A stretch of DNA of 64,000 nucleotides from Pseudophaeobacter sp965641885 (GTDB lineage: Bacteria; Pseudomonadota; Alphaproteobacteria; Rhodobacterales; Rhodobacteraceae), in the NCBI GenBank assembly GCA_965641885.1, contig OZ282574.1:744001-808000 (forward strand), read 5' to 3'. Position numbers and translations under genes: made by a program. Positions 33,343 through 41,240 of this stretch are shown in pieces. Position 1 is the stretch's first letter, and every line of letters begins with the position of its first letter. A model generated the notes under the pieces. The model saw only the letters and a program-made list of their open reading frames with translations. It did no database searches and was not told the DNA's origin.

Positions 33343-34380
33343 ATGAAAAATCTACTGAAATCCGGCGTTGCCGCTCTTGCGCTCAGCACTGTGGCATCCG
33401 CTGCCGCCGCAGATGGCAAAGTGGTGGTGTATCACTGGTTCGAATACATGCCGCAAGAGCTGGTCGACAAGTTCACCGCCGAAACGGGCGTCGAGGTGGT
33501 GATCGACACCTACGATTCAAACGAGGCCATGCTGGCGTCGTTGAAGGCGGGTGGCATGGGCACCTATGATGTCGCAGTCCCTGGCGACTATATGGTCAAG
33601 ATCATGGCAGGCGCCGGACTTCTGGATACGATGGCAGAGGGCGAGCTGGCCAACAAAGGCAACATTGCCGCAGAATGGGCCGACCCAAACTTTGATCCCG
33701 GCCGCCAGCATTCGATCCCCTATCAGTGGGGCTCCACCAGCTTTGCGGTGAACCGCGATGTCTATTCTGGCGACATCAACAACACTGATATTCTGTTCAA
33801 CCCGCCAGCTGAGCTGCAGGGCAAGATCAACGTGCTCGATAGTCAGGGCGAGGTCATGGCCTTGGCGGCGCTGCATATGGGTATCCCGCAGTGCAGCACG
33901 GACCGTGACCAGCTCAAGGCGCTCAACGCAATGCTGCTGAGGGCGAAGGCGAACTGGGTGTCGTTCAACTCTGACACAGCCAAAGAGGTGCTGGTTTCGG
34001 GCGATGCTGCGGCGGGTATGATCTATGACGGTTTCAGCGCTAAAGCCCGCGAGGAAGGGGCCAATGTGGAATACGCCTTTCCAACGCAGGGCTACATCGC
34101 GTGGATGGATAACGTCGTTCTGTTGAATGATGCCCCGAACCGGGAAAATGCGCTGAAGTTCATGGACTTCCTGCTGGTGCCCGAAAATGTCGCGCAACTG
34201 ACCAACTGGACACGATATGCCCCGGGTGTCGAAGGTGTCGCGCCGCTGTTGGACGAAGCGCTGCGCACCTTGCCCGAGGCGAACCCGCATGAGGGTGCAG
34301 GTCAGGCTGTGTTTATTGATGCCTGTGACGAAGAGGTTCAGGCGGTCTATGATACCATCTGGACAAATCTCAAGAAGTAA
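33343..34380 (+). CDS. potD: Polyamine-type ABC importer binding protein (PotD/PotF-like)
   Basis: A 345-residue periplasmic binding protein. The signal peptide (1-22, ending SAAAA-D) is followed by VVVYHWFEYMPQELVDKFTAETG, the canonical PotD/PotF opening, and YDVAVPGDYMVKIM near 78. The Trp/Tyr and Asp residues that cage amines in PotD lie in similar segments (YQWGSTSFAVN near 126), but I cannot name the ligand. GGAGAG precedes the ATG at 33343. It is the last gene of potABCD; a large stem-loop follows. Confidence 0.9.
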   Translation: MKNLLKSGVAALALSTVASAAAADGKVVVYHWFEYMPQELVDKFTAETGVEVVIDTYDSNEAMLASLKAGGMGTYDVAVPGDYMVKIMAGAGLLDTMAEGELANKGNIAAEWADPNFDPGRQHSIPYQWGSTSFAVNRDVYSGDINNTDILFNPPAELQGKINVLDSQGEVMALAALHMGIPQCSTDRDQLKALNAMLLRAKANWVSFNSDTAKEVLVSGDAAAGMIYDGFSAKAREEGANVEYAFPTQGYIAWMDNVVLLNDAPNRENALKFMDFLLVPENVAQLTNWTRYAPGVEGVAPLLDEALRTLPEANPHEGAGQAVFIDACDEEVQAVYDTIWTNLKK

Positions 34381-34387
34381 GCAGATG

Positions 34388-34421
34388 GCGGCCTGGCTCT
34401 CTTTTGCAAATGCCAGGCCGC
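34388..34421 (+). terminator. Stem-loop after potD
   Basis: A 10-bp perfect GC-rich stem (34388-34397 with 34412-34421) with a 14-base loop starts 8 bases after the potD stop. A second copy of the right arm (CAGGCCGCC) follows at about 34431. There is no long T-run, so termination efficiency is uncertain. Confidence 0.5.
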
Positions 34422-35000
34422 TGTAGTTTCCAGGCCGCCGTAGTGTTGCCCCCGTTTCAGGATCAGTAAACCGGAGAACGCAGGCTCGTTCTCTTGCTTG
34501 AGCCGCAATAGTGCCTTGAGTTGCCCTGTGCCCATTCCCCCGTTGCCGCCGCCGTATATGCTCGCATCAATGATGTGCGGGGCAGTTATACGCCGATTTG
34601 TGGCGTGTTCCCGCGCCCCATCAGAGCTTCAAGCGGCCTTAACTTCACGACACTCTCTTGGGCCTTGAGACTCTGAAGAGTCGCCTTTTTCTGAGCTTTC
34701 CTGGCGCTATGAGCGGAGCCTTTCACAGGGCGACGCCCTGCTTGTGTGGGAATGCTACATATTGATGCGGCAAATTTGGATGTATCGCCTATCGAACCAC
34801 CCCCGGGGCTGTGATGTGATCTCAAGGTGAGCCTTTGTGATGTGGCCATAGTGTGATGTGGCCATAGCGAAACAGCAAAATCCCGGCTTTCGCACCATAG
34901 CGATTGTCCGGGCTTGGCCAAAAGGCTCAGGTAACTTGGCCACAGGCCCAGGCACCTTGACCAAAGGTTCGGACAACGGGGACTTCTAAGGGAGAAGAAA
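34422..35000. other. Gene-less stretch between potD and the tannase gene
   Basis: About 580 bases with no supportable gene. It contains a duplicated TGATGTGGCCATAG (around 34838-34867) and, closer to the next gene, a 21-22-bp triple repeat listed separately. The ribosome site and promoter of the tannase-family gene must lie at its right end. Confidence 0.5.
34913..34976. repeat. Degenerate tandem repeat, 21-22-bp unit, three copies
   Basis: Units start at 34913, 34935 and 34956 and share CTTG(G/A)CCA...AGG.(C/T)C.GG.(A/C)A. They end 24 bases before the start codon of the tannase-family gene, so they overlap its leader or promoter. Confidence 0.6.
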
Positions 35001-36458
35001 ATGCAAATGCTCAAGAAACGAGGCGGGCTTTCCGCGCTCGCAGTTTTGTTCAGTTTGGCGGCAACGGCAAGCTACGCGCAGGGCGACGGGGATGGAGACA
35101 AATGCGCGGCGCTGGCGGATCACCGGATCGATAGTGGGTTCGTGACCTCGGCTCAGATCATTGAGGCAAGCGACAAACTGCCCGCCTATTGCGAGGTGCG
35201 TGCAACCGCATTGCCCGCAATTTCGATCGAAACCCGCCTGCCTCTCTCGGGCTGGAACGGCAAGTTTTATCAGGTCGGATGTGGCGGCTGGTGCGGCATT
35301 CTTGGGCGCAGCGACGCCGGTGGCCGATGGGTCAACGCGATGGCTCCCGGTCTGGCAAAGGGCTATGCAACGGCCACTTCAGACAGCGGCCATCATGGAC
35401 TTTCGGTGGTGGACGGTGCCTGGGCAGAAGCCAACAGCCATGCAGAACGCGACTGGGGATGGCGCGCCATCGGTGAGACCTATCGCGTGTCGCAGGATCT
35501 GATTCAGGCCTTCTACGAAGAAAAGCACGACAAGGCGATTTTCCAGGGCTGCTCAACAGGGGGGCGCCTGGCGCATATGGCCTCGCTGCGTTACCCGGAA
35601 AACTATCAGGGTATTATTTCTGGTGCCCCGGCGATGAATGAAACAGCGCTTGCAGGGGCGGCGATTGCTTGGATCGTGCAGGCCAATACCGGCCCGGACG
35701 GTCAGCCCATTTTGAAACCGGGCAAAGAGACGTTGATTGGCGACGAAGTCATGCGCCAGTGTGACGGGCTGGACGGGACAACAGATGGGCTCATTTCGGA
35801 CCCGCGCCAATGTACGCCGGATGTGTCGACCCTGTTGTGCGAAACCGGACGGGATGCATCTCAATGCCTGAATTCGGATGAGATTGCAGTGCTGGACAAG
35901 TGGTATCAGCCTGCTGTCAACTCGGCCGGCGAAGAGCTGTTTCCCGGTGGTGTTCCAGCTGGCTCAGAGCCGTTCTGGTGGCTTTGGATGACCGGAAAAG
36001 AAGACGGAACATTGCCTTTGAACCCGATGTTCGGCCAGTCATTCGGCGCCTATCTGGCCTTTGATCCCGATCCCGGTCCGGATTGGAAAGTGACCGATTT
36101 CGACTTTGACAAAGACCCCGCGCGCATGAGCCGGGCGGTCGCGAATTACAATGCGGATTCTCCGGACATTTCAAAATTCCGGGATGCCGGCGGCAAAATG
36201 ATTGTCTGGCATGGCTGGGCGGATGCTATCGTTTTTCCTGGGAAAACCGTGGAATGGTATGAGCAGGTCAAAGCCAAAGCTGGGGGCGAAGAAGAGATCT
36301 CGAAAAATGTAGCACTCTTCATGATCCCGGGGATGGACCATTGCGGACTTCTGCCCGGAGCGGGCGGTATTGTGATGGAAAGCATCGATCCCTTGGCCGC
36401 GCTTGAAGGCTGGATGGAAACGGGTGAGGCGCCCATTTCCATTGCGGCAGGAAACTAA
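35001..36458 (+). CDS. Tannase/feruloyl esterase family protein, secreted
   Basis: A 485-residue alpha/beta hydrolase of the tannase family (PF07519, which also contains MHETase). A signal peptide ends at about residue 26 (ASYAQ). The family's CS-D-HC arrangement is complete: Cys-Ser in FQGCSTGGR near residue 182, the Asp in WHGWADAIVFPG near 403 and His-Cys in PGMDHCG near 448; the two Cys form a disulfide linking the catalytic residues. It hydrolyses esters of aromatic acids; the substrate (galloyl, feruloyl, terephthalyl) is unknown. GGGAG precedes the ATG. It stands alone between potD and a convergent gene. Confidence 0.9.
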   Translation: MQMLKKRGGLSALAVLFSLAATASYAQGDGDGDKCAALADHRIDSGFVTSAQIIEASDKLPAYCEVRATALPAISIETRLPLSGWNGKFYQVGCGGWCGILGRSDAGGRWVNAMAPGLAKGYATATSDSGHHGLSVVDGAWAEANSHAERDWGWRAIGETYRVSQDLIQAFYEEKHDKAIFQGCSTGGRLAHMASLRYPENYQGIISGAPAMNETALAGAAIAWIVQANTGPDGQPILKPGKETLIGDEVMRQCDGLDGTTDGLISDPRQCTPDVSTLLCETGRDASQCLNSDEIAVLDKWYQPAVNSAGEELFPGGVPAGSEPFWWLWMTGKEDGTLPLNPMFGQSFGAYLAFDPDPGPDWKVTDFDFDKDPARMSRAVANYNADSPDISKFRDAGGKMIVWHGWADAIVFPGKTVEWYEQVKAKAGGEEEISKNVALFMIPGMDHCGLLPGAGGIVMESIDPLAALEGWMETGEAPISIAAGN

Positions 36459-36466
36459 AGAAATCT

Positions 36467-36495
36467 GCGGAAAACCCAGCCCTTGGGTTTTCCGC
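36467..36495. terminator. Bidirectional terminator-like stem-loop
   Basis: A 12-bp perfect stem (36467-36478 with 36484-36495) with a 5-base loop, nine bases after the tannase stop and about 90 bases past the stop of the convergent gene. An A/T block sits inside the stem; no T-run follows on either side. Confidence 0.5.
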
Positions 36496-36584
36496 GCCAT
36501 GTTTCAGCCTGTGCCTGCAACTGCAACTGTCATGTATGGTTGATGCGTCCTGCCCCTAAGGTACAAAATTCAAAGGGACTGCGC

Positions 36585-37598
36585 TCAGGGGTGCTTTTGA
36601 ATGACGGAATCTTCCCATTCAGCAAGAAATTTGCGCCTCTTTAAGGTGTCAAGAAATGTCATCAACGCAGGCTCCAACGTGATCGTTGCGCGCTCAACGT
36701 CGTTCAGGGTCGAATTCAGCGGTGGCAGGGGAAGGGTATGTGCCTCCGGGCCTGCCTGCAGAGCAATCAAATGCCGGATGAAATTCGACGCTTGTTCGGG
36801 ATGTGGGGCTTGGCTCGACACCATGGCTGTTCGCATCATTGTTGTCGGGAAATCCGAAGGCAGGATGACTTCGATGCTGTCTTTCATCTCAACACGGACG
36901 GTCGCGTAACTTCCCAGGACATTGTATGCAACTGCGAGGGTGCCATCGGCCAAATCGTCGATCATGCTGCCCGAGCAACAATACAATCGCACGTCCAACG
37001 CGCCCATGACCTCCATAAGGCGCCAGTAGGTTTCAGAGGCGCGCGCGTCTTGGGTTGCGAGCAGGTATCCAAGGCCGGATTCCCGCACATCATAGGTGCC
37101 AACCCGACCGTGAAATGTTTCGGGCCGCGCCCGCAGGGCTTCTATGAGCTCTTGCCGGGTTTTGGGGATCACATGACCTGCAAAGGCCGCGCGGTTGATC
37201 ACAATGGCCGCAGGCTCAGATGTAAAGGCAAACAGACTATGACGCCATTGTGCCCAGGGCGGATGAGGCAAATCCGAAACCGGGCGCGCCAGCCCGTCAT
37301 TGGCGGCTTTCAGTTGCAAATCCATGGCACTGGAAATGACCAAATCAAACGCTTCCGGATTTGCCCGGAATCTCTCGTTGGTGTCCTTGGTTCCTATCAC
37401 CAGATACTCGACGCCAATATCGGGGTATTGCGCCACGAAACTCTCGATGACAGGCGCAAAAAAGGATGTGTCGGTGGAGGAGATGATCCGAAGGCGGAGC
37501 GCTGTTTCCTGCGCGTTGAACAGGCGCTGGTCTTCCCAGTCCTGCGCAACAAGAGCCACTGGGAGAGCCCAGAAAATTATAGCGATAATAATGCGCAT
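36585..37598 (-). CDS. Periplasmic solute-binding protein of the sensor operon
   Basis: A 337-residue extracellular solute-binding protein (iron/spermidine-type fold). A signal peptide (1-18, ending LVAQ) is followed by LRIISSTDTSFFAPVIESFVAQYPDIGVEYLVIG, a typical binding-protein opening, and later GRVGTYDVRESGLGYLLATQD. Its start lies inside the 3' end of the histidine kinase gene (22-base overlap), so it is translated with the two-component system and not with a transporter. It probably serves as a periplasmic co-sensor that presents ligand to the kinase. No permease genes are adjacent. Confidence 0.82.
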   Translation of the reverse strand: MRIIIAIIFWALPVALVAQDWEDQRLFNAQETALRLRIISSTDTSFFAPVIESFVAQYPDIGVEYLVIGTKDTNERFRANPEAFDLVISSAMDLQLKAANDGLARPVSDLPHPPWAQWRHSLFAFTSEPAAIVINRAAFAGHVIPKTRQELIEALRARPETFHGRVGTYDVRESGLGYLLATQDARASETYWRLMEVMGALDVRLYCCSGSMIDDLADGTLAVAYNVLGSYATVRVEMKDSIEVILPSDFPTTMMRTAMVSSQAPHPEQASNFIRHLIALQAGPEAHTLPLPPLNSTLNDVERATITLEPALMTFLDTLKRRKFLAEWEDSVIQKHP

Positions 37599-38941
37599 GC
37601 GCCGCCTTCCGGTTGGTTTGACAGGTGTAAATCGCCGCCGTGGGCGCGTGCCACGTCCATTGCAATCGTCAGGCCAAGGCCAGAGCCAATGGTGCCTTCG
37701 GCGTTTTTCCCACGTTTGAAGCGCGCTGCGAGTGTGATGAGCTCTTCACTGGGAAAGCCCTTTCCACTGTCACACACACAGATTTGTACATCCGGTTTGG
37801 CCGAGACGCTGATATCGATTTTGCCATCGCTGGGGGCGTATTTCATCGCATTATCAATCAGATTTCGAACCGCATTCTGTATCAGTACGGCATCGCCTGA
37901 ATAGGCCACCTTAGCCTCACTTTGCAGGCATATCTCGAGGTCTTTCATGTCTGCAATTGGTGTCAGGCGCACCACCAGTTCGTGGACCAGTTCAACCAGA
38001 TCAATGTCCTGTCTCTCAAGGTGATCGGCGCGAAAGGTGATCATGGCATGATCCAAAAGCTGCCCCGCAGCGCGGGAGCTTTCGTCGATGGCGCGGATCA
38101 TGGATCGTACCGCCTGCCTGTTTTCTTCCTTGTCGACGCGTTGCAGCGTTGCTTCTGCATAGGACCGGACGGTGGCAAGCGGTGTGCGCACGCGGTGGGC
38201 CGCTTCTGCGATGAAATCCTCTGACTGGCTCAGCGAATAGTCCAGCCGCCCCATCAATGAATTCAGGGAGGTGACCAGCGGCACCATCTCGGAGGGGACT
38301 GGTTTTTCGAACGGGCGCAGGTCTTGTGGCCCACGTCTGGTGATCGAATGCGCCAGGGCCTTTAGCTGACCAATCGTCGTGGATGTCGCCCAAAAGGACA
38401 GGATAGCCGCAAGCGCAAAGAAGCAGGCCCCGAACAAAGCTGCTGTGCGGGAAATCTGGGCCAGTGTGCCTGACAGGGCATCTTGGGTCTGCGCCAGTGC
38501 GACGCGAATTTGTATACGCTTATCACTGCCAATCAGGGTGCGGTTTGCACTGACGACGCGGACAATTTCGCCTTGATGCAAAACGGAGTAAAAATCTCTT
38601 TCACGGCCTGAGGCAGGGGCGAGCGACAGGTCAGGGTAGCCAGACAGAAACCGGTCATCCTGGTAAATGGCATAAAAAATCCGGTCATCAAGCGGCGTGC
38701 TGAGCATCGAAAAAGACGCATAGGGGATATCAATCTCAACATCGCCATTCCGGATCGATGCCGCATCCAATATCGACGTGACAGAGGCTCCCAGAATGCT
38801 GTCCTGTCCCTGTAGCGCAACCTGAGTTGCGTAGTTTCGGATGGCAAAAAACAGCAACAATCCAAGGATCGCCGCGCCACTGATAAGGGTGAAAGCCAAG
38901 CGGTTTCTGAGGGAGCCGGAGGTTTGCAAGCTAAGCGTCAT
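37577..38941 (-). CDS. TctE-like sensor histidine kinase
   Basis: A 454-residue membrane kinase. An N-terminal anchor (about 15-35), a periplasmic sensor domain (36-155) and a second membrane segment (about 160-182) lead into HAMP, then HisKA with His in FIAEAAHRVRTPLATV near residue 237. The N-box is NAVRNLIDNAMKYAP near 345, with G-boxes CDSGKGFP and GSGLGLTIA. The E. coli-type paralogue TctE controls tricarboxylate uptake. The ATG at 38941 overlaps the regulator stop by 11 bases; an upstream start at 38959 exists. It phosphorylates the regulator encoded immediately upstream. Confidence 0.9.
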   Translation of the reverse strand: MTLSLQTSGSLRNRLAFTLISGAAILGLLLFFAIRNYATQVALQGQDSILGASVTSILDAASIRNGDVEIDIPYASFSMLSTPLDDRIFYAIYQDDRFLSGYPDLSLAPASGRERDFYSVLHQGEIVRVVSANRTLIGSDKRIQIRVALAQTQDALSGTLAQISRTAALFGACFFALAAILSFWATSTTIGQLKALAHSITRRGPQDLRPFEKPVPSEMVPLVTSLNSLMGRLDYSLSQSEDFIAEAAHRVRTPLATVRSYAEATLQRVDKEENRQAVRSMIRAIDESSRAAGQLLDHAMITFRADHLERQDIDLVELVHELVVRLTPIADMKDLEICLQSEAKVAYSGDAVLIQNAVRNLIDNAMKYAPSDGKIDISVSAKPDVQICVCDSGKGFPSEELITLAARFKRGKNAEGTIGSGLGLTIAMDVARAHGGDLHLSNQPEGGACALLSL

Positions 38942-39599
38942 TGTCGAGACGGTAGCCAAGCCCGCGCAGGGTGGTGATCTTCAGATCCGAGGGGTCGAGG
39001 TGCTTGCGCAAGCGGGCAATATAGACCTCGATTGCATTCTCTGAAACGTCGTCGTCGTATGAAAACAACCGGTCAGACAGTTTTTGCTTTGAGAATATTT
39101 GCCCGGGCGCGTTGATCAACAACTCCAGCAGGCGTAGCTCGCGATTGCGCAGTGTCACGGGCTGACCCTGCACGGCCATACTGCCTGCGACCGGGTCAAA
39201 CTCTACCCCGCCTGACTTGATGATTGTCTGGGATTTGCCAGCCCTTCGACGCAAAACCGCGCGGCAGCGTGCTGCAAGTTCGGCGTGGTCAAATGGTTTG
39301 GTGACATAGTCATCCGCCCCCAGATCAAGCGAGCCGATTCGATCCGAGATCTGGCTGCGCGCGGTCAAAACGATCACTGGCGTGTCCAAATCACTGGCCC
39401 TGTGTGTCCTTAGAAAGGAGCGTCCGTCACCATCGGGCAGCATGATGTCGAGGAGTATCAGATCATATTCACCGGTTTCCACAAAGGCGGTCGCATCCTT
39501 CAAATTTGAAGCATGTTCAACAACATGCCCGTCCAATTGCATGCGTGAGGAAATGGCATGTGCAAGCTCTTGGTTGTCTTCAACAAGGAGAAATTTCAT
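38931..39599 (-). CDS. TctD-like OmpR-family response regulator
   Basis: A 222-residue OmpR/TctD-type regulator. The receiver domain has the acidic pair in LLVEDN, phospho-acceptor Asp51 in LLDIMLPDGDG and Lys101 in YVTKPF. The C-terminal winged helix shows LRNRELRLLELLINAPGQIFSK and the recognition segment VSENAIEVYIARLRKHL. It is divergent from tctC at 39707, and an 8-bp direct repeat at an 11-base period lies between them, a good candidate binding site. It should activate the tctCBA transporter when the kinase senses ligand. Confidence 0.92.
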   Translation of the reverse strand: MKFLLVEDNQELAHAISSRMQLDGHVVEHASNLKDATAFVETGEYDLILLDIMLPDGDGRSFLRTHRASDLDTPVIVLTARSQISDRIGSLDLGADDYVTKPFDHAELAARCRAVLRRRAGKSQTIIKSGGVEFDPVAGSMAVQGQPVTLRNRELRLLELLINAPGQIFSKQKLSDRLFSYDDDVSENAIEVYIARLRKHLDPSDLKITTLRGLGYRLDNDA

Positions 39600-39625
39600 G
39601 GTCGGTGATTGCCATTTATGATGGA

Positions 39626-39644
39626 TGTCAGGTCGGTGTCAGGT
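39626..39644. promoter_or_regulatory. Candidate response-regulator box (two direct repeats)
   Basis: TGTCAGGT at 39626-39633 is repeated at 39637-39644, an 11-base period that places both on the same DNA face as OmpR-family dimers need. It lies in the 107-bp divergent region between the regulator and tctC. Confidence 0.5.
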
Positions 39645-39706
39645 TTGCGTGTTTTAGTCTTCTAAATTGAGCCGCAGAGCGGTCAGTTGTCAAACGGGAG
39701 GATAAC

Positions 39707-40693
39707 ATGACGACATTTAGAATGGGCCGCAGGGCCTTAATCGCAGCGGCTGTGGCCGCGTTGAGTTTTGGCTCTACAGCACAGGCCGATGGCCACAAGG
39801 TTCTGGACAGCATTCATTTTCTGATCCCCGGCGGCGCTGGTGGCGGCTGGGACGGCACGGCACGTGGCACAGGCGAGGCGCTGACCAAGGCGGGTCTCGT
39901 GGGCTCGGCCTCTTATGAAAACATGTCAGGCGGTGGCGGCGGCAAGGCCATCGGTTTCTTGATTGAAAACGCTGCAAGCAACGAAGGCACGCTGATGGTC
40001 AACTCCACGCCCATCGTGATCCGGTCACTGACAGGCGTGTTTCCGCAAAGCTTTCGTGACCTGACATTGGTTGCAGGCACGATCGGCGACTATGCCGCAA
40101 TGGTTGTGAGTAAAGACAGCGCTGTCAACAACATGTCAGACCTGCTGGCGGCCTATGATGCTGATCCTTCAGCAACGGCCATCGGTGGCGGCTCGGTGCC
40201 GGGCGGCATGGATCATCTCGTTGCTGCAATGGCCATGGAAGCTGCAGGCAAAGACGCTTTGGATGTCAAATACATCCCTTACGACGCCGGCGGCAAAGCC
40301 ATGGCGGCCTTGCTGTCGGGTGAGATCGCGGCCTTGTCCACCGGTCTGTCAGAGGCCATCGATCTGGCGAATGCCGGCGAGGTCAAGATCATCGGTGTAA
40401 CATCTGACGCGCGCGTGCCAGCGGCTGCGGATGCGATGACCATGAAAGAGCAGGGCATCGACATGAGCTTTGTGAACTGGCGCGGCTTTTTTGGCGCACC
40501 CGGCCTGTCTGCTGAAAAAACTGCCGTCTATCAGGAGGCGATTGCCAAAATGTACGACACCCCTGAATGGGAAGAGGTGCGGGCACGCAACGGTTGGGTC
40601 AACATCCATAACTCGGGCGACGACTTCAAAGCCTTCCTTGAGAGCCAAGAGAAAACCATTGGTGATCTGATGAAAAAACTGGGCTTCCTGTAA
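39707..40693 (+). CDS. tctC: Tripartite tricarboxylate transporter binding protein TctC
   Basis: A 328-residue Bug/TctC-type periplasmic binding protein. The signal peptide spans about 1-27 (ending AQA-D). The ligand-binding opening IHFLIPGGAGGGWDGTAR near residue 36 and the second loop GGGSVPGGMDHLVAAMA near 160 are the family hallmarks. It captures a carboxylate such as citrate or a related di/tricarboxylate for the TctAB permease. GGGAGG precedes the start. A strong stem-loop follows its stop before tctB. Confidence 0.92.
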   Translation: MTTFRMGRRALIAAAVAALSFGSTAQADGHKVLDSIHFLIPGGAGGGWDGTARGTGEALTKAGLVGSASYENMSGGGGGKAIGFLIENAASNEGTLMVNSTPIVIRSLTGVFPQSFRDLTLVAGTIGDYAAMVVSKDSAVNNMSDLLAAYDADPSATAIGGGSVPGGMDHLVAAMAMEAAGKDALDVKYIPYDAGGKAMAALLSGEIAALSTGLSEAIDLANAGEVKIIGVTSDARVPAAADAMTMKEQGIDMSFVNWRGFFGAPGLSAEKTAVYQEAIAKMYDTPEWEEVRARNGWVNIHNSGDDFKAFLESQEKTIGDLMKKLGFL

Positions 40694-40705
40694 ACGGAAA
40701 CCTAT

Positions 40706-40733
40706 TTGGCAGAGCGCTGCGCCGCTCTGCCAA
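40706..40733 (+). terminator. Intercistronic stem-loop between tctC and tctB
   Basis: An 11-bp perfect stem (40706-40716 with 40723-40733) with a 6-base loop, 12 bases after the tctC stop, no T-run. As in the TRAP operon, it may stabilise or partly terminate the binding-protein message. Confidence 0.6.
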
Positions 40734-40756
40734 TCTAAATTTGGGGGGGCAAGACC

Positions 40757-41239
40757 ATGGCGCTTGATCGTTGGATCGCACTTATCTTATTGGGCATCTG
40801 TCTGGTTTATGGCTACACCGCCTGGTTCACGATGGACGCAGGCCTCGCTCCTTTCATGAAGCGCAATCCTATCTGGCCAAGCACCTTTCCCAAGGTCTTG
40901 TCGATCCTTGGCATTGTCGCCTGCCTTATCATCCTGTCCGGCGTGGAAAAGTCTGAGGTAAAAGAAGCCGAGATCGACTACCGCCGTCTGCACGAATACA
41001 AGCTGGGCCAGGCGCTCTTGCTGCTGGCACTGATGGTCGCCTACGCGCTGTGCCTGCGCCCCGTCGGCTTTATCCCTTCGACCACCGCTTTCCTGTTTCT
41101 TGGTGCGTTTATCCTGGGGGAGCGCAAGTGGGTCCTGATGCTCGGTGTCGCCGTCATTGCGACGATGATTGTCTGGTATCTGGTGCAACAGGTTTTGGGC
41201 ATCTACATGCGCCCGCTGCCCGGGTTTTTTGGAGGTTGA
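40757..41239 (+). CDS. tctB: Tripartite tricarboxylate transporter small membrane subunit TctB
   Basis: A 160-residue membrane protein with four hydrophobic segments (about 5-25, 40-60, 85-120 split by a short loop, and 123-148), the TctB layout. The segment GFIPSTTAFLFLGAFILGERKW near residue 103 is typical of the family. It assists TctA in proton- or sodium-coupled import. TctA starts one base after its stop. Confidence 0.88.
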   Translation: MALDRWIALILLGICLVYGYTAWFTMDAGLAPFMKRNPIWPSTFPKVLSILGIVACLIILSGVEKSEVKEAEIDYRRLHEYKLGQALLLLALMVAYALCLRPVGFIPSTTAFLFLGAFILGERKWVLMLGVAVIATMIVWYLVQQVLGIYMRPLPGFFGG

Positions 41240-41240
41240 T

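Noticed and set aside
36738..37904. 388-codon + strand open frame
   Set aside because: Antisense to the binding-protein and kinase genes; Cys/Arg/His-rich translation without any motif.
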